DNA from: Microbulbifer variabilis
GTDB lineage: Bacteria; Pseudomonadota; Gammaproteobacteria; Pseudomonadales; Cellvibrionaceae
Assembly: GCF_020524905.1 (NCBI RefSeq)
Contig: NZ_JAIVKI010000001.1
Span: 186,001 to 250,000 of the forward strand
Direction of reading: 5' to 3'
DNA: 64,000 nucleotides
Shown here: one piece after another, positions 27,501 through 35,635 of the stretch
Layout: every line of letters starts with the position of its first letter
How positions within the stretch are numbered: the stretch's first letter is position 1
Made by a program: the position numbers and the translations under genes
The notes under the pieces: generated by a model
What the model was told of the DNA's origin: nothing
What the model saw: only the letters and a program-made list of their open reading frames with translations
Databases searched by the model: none

Positions 27501-28558
27501 TTGAAGCGGCCGAATCTACCTTTGATCGTGCTCAGGAATGGATGTTCTATGCGGTGCAGGCGTTGGAATATAAATGGCAGGAGCCATTTGTGACTACCTC
27601 GGGCTTAAAAAAGGATTCCCTTTTTGCTTTACGTAATGCCAATTCCTTAAAAGAATTTTATGCGGAAATGGAAAATTTCAATGAGTACAGACGGCTGCAT
27701 AACTTCACCATTAAAACCGATAGTCTATCGTTAAAAGAGGACATTCTCGGTTATTACGATACCATTCGTGGCGAGCAGCAGGAGTATCCACATCCAGATC
27801 CCGCAATCGGCGCCCAGCAAATGTTGTCAGGCCAAGCGGCATTTACGGCTTACCTGAAACATAATCTGCTGGACTTTGGTGATGAACAGTGGGTTAACTT
27901 TAGCTTCTCCACCTTGAAGCCCGTAGCTAGAAGTAATTTCTTTAAGGGTCCGCGCATTTTGGAGACTGACAGCTCGTCATGTGTTTTCAATGGCGGAAAT
28001 TACAATGACAAAATATTAGATGTTGGTATCAATATATTAAGTTCATTCGGAGCCTTTGCTGATAGTACTATTGTGGAATTAACCTACGGTGGTAATAGCT
28101 ATTTTCGAGCTCAACTAGATGAAACTGCATTCGATATGCTCAATGCAATCGATCGTTTTAATATATTGGAGTCACGTTTTTGGAATGTTTCTGGTGCAAA
28201 TACCTTAAACTATACATCCAGCTTTACTACCTCTTTTGATGGCGCAATCAGGGGTGCTCCTGCGGGATTAGTTTACTCCACCGGTGCCTTTAAAGAGCGC
28301 AGTGTCGCTGCCTCTGAATGGATGCTAACGATATTGTCTGCAGATCAGTTTGGTGATCTGTTCGATATCAATAGTGTCGAAGATATTGAGATTGTGGTTA
28401 GGCACAAGTATTTGGATCGTAATTTTCAAAACTGTAATACAGGTATGCGCTCTGCCAATTTCGATTTCAATCTCAGTCCCAGCTCCCAACGCAACCAACT
28501 CCAGCCACCTCTGTTGTTTGAAGAGCAGCTAGAGCGGGATTCTCGCTTAGCGGAATAA
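24539..28558 (+). CDS. exported fibronectin-III/coiled-coil protein, Tc-toxin A-component-like
   Basis: A 1339-residue exported protein: signal peptide (hydrophobic FSIFLLMGAVGSAQSAMAA), a beta-rich head, two fibronectin-III domains (about 25080-25310 and 25330-25590; repeated YELERKLNSGSWS and YELQQRKNSGSWS), then about 650 mainly helical residues. Two long coiled-coil arms flank a hydrophobic turn (FGSIVRVAAAFVTYGASELA, near 27055), reminiscent of the pore-forming helical hairpin of TcA. The C-terminal beta region has an EWMLTIL...SVEDIEIVVR pattern like the TcB-binding end of TcA. ATG 24539 is used; 24557 is an alternative. The RHS/TcB-like gene follows after 123 bases. TcA-like identity is inference, not established. 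Confidence 0.8.
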   Translation: MDKYKFMDKFQIYLYRMFSIFLLMGAVGSAQSAMAASVTVTPGKSTTGSFSYQFNSLPATSCSGSCVSEYISLSVSGGGSTVSLSRSGTFKAGSPGDYLFSATKIRRVGIEPYPCDGEIPIIGRPSVDKVEKKIDSTNNKESLSPQRMRGGTCYAEVITKTEVLASKTVTYLQPAPPTPSSISYGTFDSDGAYKVSWSSSTGAGRYELERKLNSGSWSRVYNSTGTSFNESGRSNGNYQYRVRACIDSACSGYKTGGTLKVEKTPSTPASITVPSSISSNSVDLSWSSSSGATRYELQQRKNSGSWSAAYSGSATRIKITGLEYGASYQFRVRACNTTCSSFRVGGPVLVDPTIAIGKQLYYNQADPVAENQENPAKGIYSRNLAAFRYLDLSYVRDPSTGQVIYRVGNTNSDQNFTVLYGSKEKSRAGVALSVIEDLLKQNISTQMRSRAEDLLLNIYHDRTVAEIISANQKLDLARQIRLNEGDIHSEIDAYEQAVDILNMGLTDAAQILSGYPELLATKSPGRGQLSPRYKNAAGDLVNVSSNSLFTGYKDIRVLYELMSDLADAQYQSVRLRVSSGETDAAKLEQLRASTSQLQAKIKANDTSIRQAFDGIELKNVSGFSGLPEAIAKFTGSLNQLANIDTWLAGETNMLGLPNDAVLIMSGQSTASDSFDVIAANHSPTSGSLLYALQSLDAATASYDGFKRTKQSFTTDFKNRMDAKNNALKDLIGWEYREACNNGGACVAATEIAVRGSAIALQTKNIEAADKNLEKQEQRLSKLLDDIESEIDRFGKTQGIENAIEEVIVSYGQEQVKITTQIAKIRARAEKARKKGSIFGSIVRVAAAFVTYGASELAFQVQAAMSETGSGIQSVLTHNANIKQIKKEGKLQALSQQLAYEERAKIQALRTEMNEVNFQARIRSMWLEANIINLDIALAEANVEIEIDRLAGMMNQVHRLLTDAAELQSGLIDNYFADPIHLTRANKDLEAAESTFDRAQEWMFYAVQALEYKWQEPFVTTSGLKKDSLFALRNANSLKEFYAEMENFNEYRRLHNFTIKTDSLSLKEDILGYYDTIRGEQQEYPHPDPAIGAQQMLSGQAAFTAYLKHNLLDFGDEQWVNFSFSTLKPVARSNFFKGPRILETDSSSCVFNGGNYNDKILDVGINILSSFGAFADSTIVELTYGGNSYFRAQLDETAFDMLNAIDRFNILESRFWNVSGANTLNYTSSFTTSFDGAIRGAPAGLVYSTGAFKERSVAASEWMLTILSADQFGDLFDINSVEDIEIVVRHKYLDRNFQNCNTGMRSANFDFNLSPSSQRNQLQPPLLFEEQLERDSRLAE

Positions 28559-28581
28559 AGTAGTTATTTATTCTCCATTAT

Positions 28582-28608
28582 GCATGCTCCTGATTTTCAG
28601 GGGCATGC
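28582..28608 (+). terminator. hairpin between the TcA-like and RHS genes
   Basis: GCATGCTCCTGA (28582-28593) pairs with TCAGGGGCATGC (28597-28608), 12 pairs with one wobble and a three-base loop, 23 bases after the upstream stop. The T-run after it is poor, so it may only reduce read-through and set the ratio of the two products. Confidence 0.55.
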
Positions 28609-28681
28609 TCACAAATTAATTCTGGTGTTTCTCTGATGCCGCTTGAATACAAGCGACGGGCACTCTGGAGCTATCACAAGC

Positions 28682-31600
28682 ATGCCTATTTCTAAGTACA
28701 AATTTTTACCTCTAAAGAGGTTTTTGTCCGCTAAGCGCCGACAAACTCTCTCAAGCCTCCGTCTTTTTGGTTTTGCTTCACTTACTTTGTTTTCTTATAC
28801 AGTAATGAGTGCAGAGCACTTAACACCAACGGTCCTCTCATTACCTAGAGGTCCAGGGTCTATTGAGGGGCTGGGTGAAGGCTTTATACCACAATTAAAT
28901 TCAGGTACGGGACAGTATCAGATTCCTCTTCTGGCGCCACCGGGTAGAAATGGACTTACTCCCAACCTTTCACTCGATTACAACAGCGGCTCGGGTAATG
29001 GATTGGCGGGAGTCGGCGTACGCCTCTCTATCCCTTATTTACAACGTCAAACCAGCTTGGGGTTGCCAAACTATTCAGAGTGGCCTAATGGCGATGGTAT
29101 TGACAATAATAACAATGGAACAATTGATGAATTTGACGAATATGATCAATTTATTGATGCTCAGGGACGAGAACTTGTACTAACCAAAGAGGGATATTAT
29201 CGCAGTAAAATAGAAGGGGGCTTTATCCGTTATGAACGGCTAGCGCAAGGGTGGTTACTGCATTATCCTAATGGAGTTAAATTATATCTGGGGACTAAGG
29301 AGAATAGTCGAGTCCTTTCAGATAATCGTGTGTTTAAATGGTATCCCACGAAATTTGTAGATACTAATGGCAATTTTATTGAATACCACTGGCATAAAAT
29401 CGATAAAACTGCGCAATCCTATTTAAAAGAAATTACATATAATCATGGCGATGCAGAGCCTACCCGCATACAGTTCCGTTACGCAGAAAGACCTGATATT
29501 CTCACTAGTTACCGTGCTGGTTATGAAATAAAAAGCCAATATCGGCTTGCTAGTGTTAAAATGTTATCTAAGGGCAAACCAGTACGTGAATACAAACTGG
29601 AATATTTCCCCCATACAGAATCACAGCCCCTTTCTCAATTAAAACGCATCACTGAATATGGTGCCGATCTCACCAAGCACCGACCACCATTAGAATTTTC
29701 TTGGACCAGGTTTGACCCCAAGGGGGTTGATAAGCACAAGATGCCGGGACTAAGTGCTCCAATTTATATGGAAAACACCGGCTTTTTTGATCTGGATGGC
29801 GATGGTCTGATGGATGTCATCGGCACGGGCATGTCAAACCATACTTATTGGCTCAATCGCGGTGCTAATGCAGAGGGCGTTGTAGAGTGGGCGCCCTATA
29901 AAAAAATGCAGGGCAGAAGCAACCTAGATCTATCGATACCAAACAACTTAGTGGCGGATTTTGATGGTGACGGGCGCACAGAAATTTTAACTGGCTCCGC
30001 ATCCAATACCCATATGTTTGGGATCAGTGATAGCTATGAATGGCAACACAAAGGCTCCCTGAACCGTGCCGGGTTACCTTTAGGTGCTAATTATACTCGC
30101 CTTCTGGATATTAATAATGATAAACGGACTGATATATTGTCCGTAACGAAACTGAAGTCATCCTTGCAGTTTCAGGTATTACTTAACCTGAAGCAGGGTT
30201 GGAGTAACCCTATATCGCTAGCTACGCACCAGGATCTGTTTGCGGTAGATTTTGCCAATCCAAATAGTTTTCTGGCGGATATGAACGGAGATCGCCTGCC
30301 GGATATAGTTCTGGCTTCTCAAGAAGGACAGGCTATTCGAGTGGTTTATTTTCCCCACCGCGGCCTGGCTGGTTTCGGGGAGCGGATTGATTTCGATTTA
30401 ATTGAGAATGTTCCGTTACACGAAGAGAAAATACGTTTTACCGATATCAATGGCGATGGCCGCGCGGATTTAGTCAACTTGAATGGACCACGAGCGGAAT
30501 TCTGGCTGAATCAAGGGTTAAATCGGAGTAATCCCACTACTGCTCGATTTGGTCATCAGACCATCATTACCGCCCCCGAGCATATGGGATCGATTGATTC
30601 GACTCGGCTTTTGGATATCAATGGCAATGGCTCACAGGATATTATTTGGTATCAGCGCACCTCCTCAGACAAGGCTTTCTCGGTAGCTGAGCTTTCGCCC
30701 CATGAGCAACCCTATCAGCTGAAAACTATTGATAACGGTTTGGGCAAAAAAACCACCCTTAACTATATCTCACTGCAAAGTGAGCGGTTGCGTGATAAGG
30801 CAGCAGGCCAGCCTTGGACCACGAAAATGCCCATAGGCATGCAGGTTCTAAAAAGTATTGAAGTGGAAGATGGCCTCTCCGGCACGGTACAGCGCAGCAG
30901 CTTTAGCTACCACAATGGTTGGTACAACCCTGTTGAGAAAAGTTTTTGGGGGTTTGAGGGCGTTGAAGCGATTGAACACGGCGCCGGGGATACACCGAGC
31001 CTACACCAAATCAATGAGTACCATCTGGGTAAAACTGCAGAAGCCTTACGAGGCCAGATAAAGGATTCTCGCCGGGAAGATGCTCAGGGCAAACTGTTTG
31101 CGCAGGAAACTTTTACCTGGGAAGCTGTTGCAATTGCTGAACCCATTGCCGCAGAACAAAGGACCGTTACCCAGGCGCAACTGGTTAGCAAAGAGCGCGT
31201 TATTGAAGAGCGAGGCGCGGGGGAACCAGTTAAGTTATTAACCAGCTATTCCTATGACAACTACGGCAATACAACCCGCGTAGAAGAGTTAGGTCGCCAG
31301 GACGGTAACTGGAATGACGAACGTATTACCAATTTGCGTTACAGCGCTGAATCTTCGCAGGGGCAGGATCGGTGGATTTTAAACAAGCCCCTGGAAAAGA
31401 AAGTTACCGATTTAAATGGGCAGTTGGTAGCTAAAGAACAATGGTTTTATGACGATGAATCTTTTAGCGGCACCAGCTTGGGTTCTATCAGTAAAGGTAA
31501 CCTCACCCTACACAGAGCCTGGGAGGACGCGAGTGACCCCAGTGCTTATATTGATCACAAGCGTTACCGATATGATCGTTATGGCAATGTGATTGCCCAG

Positions 31601-34600
31601 ATGGACCCATTGTGGTCAAAACAGCCGGGTCATCTGGTTGAAAGTAAATTTGACCAAGCCTATTCACTTTTTCCCGTTGAAGAACATATTCACACCGGCA
31701 GTGGTGTTTTGGTTGCTAAAGCGACTTATGACTACGGGCTCGGGGCCATAAAGACTTTCACGGATTTCAATGGTCAGAAAACCCAATACCAACATGACAC
31801 CTTGGGGCGACTGACGGCCATCATAAAACCTGGTGACACTCTATCGGCACCAACACTGCAGTATGAATATCAGTTGGCGCAACCCCATGGCAATGGATTG
31901 ATTAATTGGGTGGAAACTCGCCAGCGTGAAACCCAGGGTGGCGGCACCATTGATAGTCGACACTTTTATGACGGCCTGGGCCGCACTTTGATGGTGCGTA
32001 GTGAAGGTGAACAACCTGGGCAAGTTGTAGTCAGCGAACACAATCACTATGGATCTCGGGGGCAGCTTAACAAGAGTTATCTACCGTATTTTGCCACTGG
32101 GCTGGCTTATAGTAATCAAGCCAGCAGCGCCCACTCACGCCAATTCCGCTACGATGCACTGGGGCGCATCGAGGAGGTTCAGCAGCCCTATACCGCGCAA
32201 AGCGGAGAGGCAGTGTTTAATCGCATCACCTATCAGCCGTTGATGCAGTTGTTGCAAGATGAAGAGCAGACCCGCACTGCTGGCACCCATGCCGGTGCCG
32301 CAAAGCGCTTGGTATTTGATGGCCTGCAGAATGCCGAAGGGCAATACCGGTTGCGCCGGGTGGATGAAATCCATGGAGCCACTAGCGCCAATGGCAGTAC
32401 CTGGTCTACACACTATGACTACGACCTCAATGGTAATTTCACTCGCCTTCAGGATGCACAGAACAATGTGCGCACCATGCACTACGACGACCTGGGACGC
32501 ATGCGATTCTTGGATGACCCCAACCGCGGACAGCGCTGGCAGTACTTTGACGATGCCGGCAACCTGCTGGCCACCCGCGATGCCCTAGGGCAGGAAAGAC
32601 ACTATCGCTACGACGGCGCCAACCGCCTCTTTGCCGAGTATCAATTATCGCCAAGGGGAAAATCTCCCAGCGGGGCAAACTGGCAGCCGGGTTTACAGCT
32701 GGGCTCCACCTCCCCCGTGGTTAGTTACCAGTACGACCAGCGCGGAGATGAGAGCGGTGCTTTCTTGCTTGGACGACTGGCCAAAGTGACCGACCAAGCT
32801 GGTTTCGAGCAGTGGAATTACGATGCGCGCGGCCAAGTGGTGCAGCGCCAGCGCAAGATCACCGGCCCACAAATTGACAGTCCCCTCTATACCTCGCGCT
32901 TCGCCTATGACAGTGCCGGACGCATGACACAGCAGTTCTACCCCGACAATAGCCAGGTGAACTTCGAATACAATGCCCGCGGTCTGCTCGAACGTATCCC
33001 GGGTGTGGTGGAACGCCTAGACTATACCGCCAATGGTGTTTTACAACATCGTGGATTGGCCAATGGGGTTGAAACCGACTGGGGCTTTGATGAGCGCCAG
33101 AGACTGGCAGGCCTACGCACGCAGCGCAGCGGCGATGCACTGACTCTGCAAGAGTGGGATTACCGCTTTGATGCCGTATCCAACGTGCTCGGCATTGATG
33201 AAAAACGCTCCACCAACACGCTCTCTGCGATGGCTGCCGAGCTCGGTGCAACCAGTAAACAGACAGCCTCGCTGGCAAAAAATATTGCCTACGACTACGA
33301 CGATGTCTACCGCCTCACCGGTGTTGCCGACGATAACGAGCAGGTCTATTACAATTACGACAAAATTGGCAATCTCCTGCAATTTGGACGTGCTAATACC
33401 AGGCTGCCAGATATCACCAGCGCTGATATCCATATCACAGACCTGCGCTATGGAGGCAGCAAGGATAATAGCAACACTGGAGCGTCTAACCGTGTTAGCC
33501 GGGGTAGCTTGCCGGGCCCCCAGGCACTGAGCTGGGCCGAAGGCAAGATTGAGTACGACGAAAATGGCAATCGTACACAAGCTGCCGACCAAACCTACCA
33601 CTGGGACTACCACCAGCGTTTGACATACGCCGGTAATAAGCAAGCCGCTGACCAGTACGGTTATGATTTTAAACACCAGCGTCGCTTTAAAATCACCGAA
33701 CGTGCAGGTGGAGCCCGTAGTGTCACCCTCTATATCGACGGAGATAGTGAAGTACGCGATGGCAAGTTACTGAAGTATATTCGTATTGGCCAGAACCGTA
33801 TTGCCCGCAGTGACCAGAGTGGAAAATTTTTCTCGCCGACCGAGTACTACCTGCACACGCACGTAGGTTCTACCGACCTGACTCTGGACAAGTCTGGCAA
33901 GATCGTTAATGCCTTTACCTATAAGTCTTACGGCAAGCTGGAAAATGTCTTCGGTGATAGTACCGCAGCACCTTACCGCTATGCGGGTAAAGAGCTGGAT
34001 AAGTCCACAGGTTTAGGCTACTTCGAACGGCGTTACCTGCAGTCTGACTTTGGTACCTTTATCAGTCCGGACCCGGTGCTAAACCACCCGGGACGTTTTG
34101 TAGATCCGCAGCGTTGGGCTCCCTATCGCTATGCGCGCAATAATCCGGTTAATTATGTTGACCCAAATGGTGAAACGGCTATTAAACAAAATGATGGAAA
34201 TGGGTTGGTAGCTAATAAGGCAGAGTTACTAGCAATCGAAGCTCGATACAAGGCTATGATTTTAGGAGCTGAGAGGAAAGGTTGGGATGTTGCTGCTGGC
34301 GCACTGAAAAATTTTATGAGTCAGGAAAAGGACCCCTTTGTAGTATCTTCAGGGTGGCTTCTTCAGCAGCCATCAATACAAGAAGGGATAGAAATAAATA
34401 AACAATTATTTTACGATGATGTAATGAAAAAAGCCGATTTATTAAAATCCGGAGAGTCAGCTTGGCATGTTGATTATTGGGATAAACAAGTCAAGGCTGA
34501 ATTATTTTCAGAGTTTTATTATGCTAGTGGAACTTCGACCCTCACATCATATGGGTATTTTGATCTTGAAGCTGCAGATGATGGGACAGTAACCATTACT

Positions 34601-34771
34601 GGTGCTATACGACATGTTTGGTATGATCGTTATGATTGGCATGATGGTTTGAGTGTAACGGTTCCAATTTTTGGTAGAGTCGGCGATGACTCCGGAAATA
34701 AATTAGTAGAAAGTGGAAGAGCTAAGGAGTTTGATATGCACTCTGAGTGGACGGAGAATGTAGAATGGTAA
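28682..34771 (+). CDS. exported SpvB/FG-GAP/RHS polymorphic toxin with colicin M-like C-terminal domain
   Basis: A 2029-residue protein. Order: signal peptide ending near VMSA; SpvB/TcaC N-terminal domain (LSLPRGPGSIEGLGEGF, LDYNSGSGNGLAGVG); six calcium-type FG-GAP/VCBS repeats (e.g. FDLDGDGLMDVI, FTDINGDGRADLV); then YD/RHS repeats to the RHS core ending NNPVNYVDPNG at residue 1830. Residues 1831-2029 are a separate domain. Its last 90 residues resemble the catalytic barrel of colicin M: T-L...DGT..ITGAIR, then D1982-R-Y-D1985-W, and SGRAKEF near the end. Colicin M cleaves lipid II in the periplasm. The HR pair of its active-site motif is not conserved here. ATG 28682 (GGAG upstream) gives the signal peptide. 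The next gene overlaps the stop by seven bases. Confidence 0.9.
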   Translation: MPISKYKFLPLKRFLSAKRRQTLSSLRLFGFASLTLFSYTVMSAEHLTPTVLSLPRGPGSIEGLGEGFIPQLNSGTGQYQIPLLAPPGRNGLTPNLSLDYNSGSGNGLAGVGVRLSIPYLQRQTSLGLPNYSEWPNGDGIDNNNNGTIDEFDEYDQFIDAQGRELVLTKEGYYRSKIEGGFIRYERLAQGWLLHYPNGVKLYLGTKENSRVLSDNRVFKWYPTKFVDTNGNFIEYHWHKIDKTAQSYLKEITYNHGDAEPTRIQFRYAERPDILTSYRAGYEIKSQYRLASVKMLSKGKPVREYKLEYFPHTESQPLSQLKRITEYGADLTKHRPPLEFSWTRFDPKGVDKHKMPGLSAPIYMENTGFFDLDGDGLMDVIGTGMSNHTYWLNRGANAEGVVEWAPYKKMQGRSNLDLSIPNNLVADFDGDGRTEILTGSASNTHMFGISDSYEWQHKGSLNRAGLPLGANYTRLLDINNDKRTDILSVTKLKSSLQFQVLLNLKQGWSNPISLATHQDLFAVDFANPNSFLADMNGDRLPDIVLASQEGQAIRVVYFPHRGLAGFGERIDFDLIENVPLHEEKIRFTDINGDGRADLVNLNGPRAEFWLNQGLNRSNPTTARFGHQTIITAPEHMGSIDSTRLLDINGNGSQDIIWYQRTSSDKAFSVAELSPHEQPYQLKTIDNGLGKKTTLNYISLQSERLRDKAAGQPWTTKMPIGMQVLKSIEVEDGLSGTVQRSSFSYHNGWYNPVEKSFWGFEGVEAIEHGAGDTPSLHQINEYHLGKTAEALRGQIKDSRREDAQGKLFAQETFTWEAVAIAEPIAAEQRTVTQAQLVSKERVIEERGAGEPVKLLTSYSYDNYGNTTRVEELGRQDGNWNDERITNLRYSAESSQGQDRWILNKPLEKKVTDLNGQLVAKEQWFYDDESFSGTSLGSISKGNLTLHRAWEDASDPSAYIDHKRYRYDRYGNVIAQMDPLWSKQPGHLVESKFDQAYSLFPVEEHIHTGSGVLVAKATYDYGLGAIKTFTDFNGQKTQYQHDTLGRLTAIIKPGDTLSAPTLQYEYQLAQPHGNGLINWVETRQRETQGGGTIDSRHFYDGLGRTLMVRSEGEQPGQVVVSEHNHYGSRGQLNKSYLPYFATGLAYSNQASSAHSRQFRYDALGRIEEVQQPYTAQSGEAVFNRITYQPLMQLLQDEEQTRTAGTHAGAAKRLVFDGLQNAEGQYRLRRVDEIHGATSANGSTWSTHYDYDLNGNFTRLQDAQNNVRTMHYDDLGRMRFLDDPNRGQRWQYFDDAGNLLATRDALGQERHYRYDGANRLFAEYQLSPRGKSPSGANWQPGLQLGSTSPVVSYQYDQRGDESGAFLLGRLAKVTDQAGFEQWNYDARGQVVQRQRKITGPQIDSPLYTSRFAYDSAGRMTQQFYPDNSQVNFEYNARGLLERIPGVVERLDYTANGVLQHRGLANGVETDWGFDERQRLAGLRTQRSGDALTLQEWDYRFDAVSNVLGIDEKRSTNTLSAMAAELGATSKQTASLAKNIAYDYDDVYRLTGVADDNEQVYYNYDKIGNLLQFGRANTRLPDITSADIHITDLRYGGSKDNSNTGASNRVSRGSLPGPQALSWAEGKIEYDENGNRTQAADQTYHWDYHQRLTYAGNKQAADQYGYDFKHQRRFKITERAGGARSVTLYIDGDSEVRDGKLLKYIRIGQNRIARSDQSGKFFSPTEYYLHTHVGSTDLTLDKSGKIVNAFTYKSYGKLENVFGDSTAAPYRYAGKELDKSTGLGYFERRYLQSDFGTFISPDPVLNHPGRFVDPQRWAPYRYARNNPVNYVDPNGETAIKQNDGNGLVANKAELLAIEARYKAMILGAERKGWDVAAGALKNFMSQEKDPFVVSSGWLLQQPSIQEGIEINKQLFYDDVMKKADLLKSGESAWHVDYWDKQVKAELFSEFYYASGTSTLTSYGYFDLEAADDGTVTITGAIRHVWYDRYDWHDGLSVTVPIFGRVGDDSGNKLVESGRAKEFDMHSEWTENVEW

Positions 34772-35115
34772 ATTCAATTATTAAGAGCACTATAGCTTTT
34801 GCACTCTTGGTGGCTGGTGTCGGGGTGTGTGCAAAAGATCTTGAGTGTGTGTTTCGTCCGGTTTTTATGAATGTAAAACCTGGGGAGAACCCTTATGAGC
34901 TGGGATCTGAAGATTTAAGTACAGAGACTCGAGATAATCTTATGATGATCCTTAAATATTATGGGAAGGATGTGGAGGTACTAGGTCAGTCAAATTTAAA
35001 GATTTCCTGTGATTTGTACTCTAATTTAGATTTTCTTGTAAGTGTTACGAAAAAATCTCAAGATAAGACTTGGTTGGAGCTGCATGAAAGGTTAATAAAG
35101 CAATATGAAAAGTAA
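34765..35115 (+). CDS. candidate periplasmic immunity protein for the RHS C-terminal toxin
   Basis: A 116-residue protein with an N-terminal signal peptide (STIAFALLVAGVGVCA) and two cysteines in the mature part, C28 and C82, able to form a disulfide. Its ATG overlaps the RHS stop (ATGGTAA), as toxin-immunity pairs often do. Colicin M immunity (Cmi) is also about 117 residues, N-terminally anchored and periplasmic with one disulfide. I see no clear sequence similarity to Cmi, so the assignment rests on position, size and export. AT-rich like the toxin tip. An upstream GTG at 34747 is less likely. Confidence 0.75.
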   Translation: MVNSIIKSTIAFALLVAGVGVCAKDLECVFRPVFMNVKPGENPYELGSEDLSTETRDNLMMILKYYGKDVEVLGQSNLKISCDLYSNLDFLVSVTKKSQDKTWLELHERLIKQYEK

Positions 35116-35140
35116 AAAGCTAATGTATTGTTAAATAGTG

Positions 35141-35635
35141 GCAAATCCTGGACACCCATAGAATAGAGAAAGGCGCTAGCAGTATTGCTGGCGCTGGTTC
35201 CAATGGCTATTTCTTTCTGCTTTATAGTTAAGTTGAGGTGAAGCGCTGAAGATCTACGCTGGCCTTAGAAAAATTGCGGTTATGGGTGAGGGTGGAAAAC
35301 AGTATCGAGAGAGTAGAAGGGAATTAGCAGGGTGTTGCAGAAAGGTAGCGCTGACAGTCGCTTATGCCATGTACCCAGCGTTTATAGGGAGCAAATCCTG
35401 GACACCCATAGAATAGAGAAAAGCGCTAGCGGTATTGCTGGCGCTAGTTCCAATGACTATTTCTTTCTGCTTTATAGTTAAGTTGAGGTGAAGCGCTGAA
35501 GATCTACGCTGGCCTTAGAAAAATTTCGGTTATGGGTGAGCGTGGAAAACAGTATCAAGAGAGTAGAAGGGAATTAGCAGGGTGTTGCAGAAAGGTAGCG
35601 CTGACAGTCGCTTATGCCATGTACCCAGCGTTTAT
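35141..35635. repeat. 250-bp tandem direct duplication
   Basis: Bases 35141-35390 are repeated at 35391-35635 with a period of exactly 250 and only scattered mismatches. Each copy starts GCAAATCCTGGACACCCATA and includes the last 62 bases of the transposase reading frame. Each also contains a REP-like stem, e.g. AGCGCTAGC/GCTGGCGCT at 35422-35445 with one wobble pair. Confidence 0.95.

Noticed and set aside
34625..34636. Claiming a fully intact colicin M active site
   Set aside because: Only DxYD is matched; the His-Arg pair five residues later in colicin M is not present, so activity is left open.
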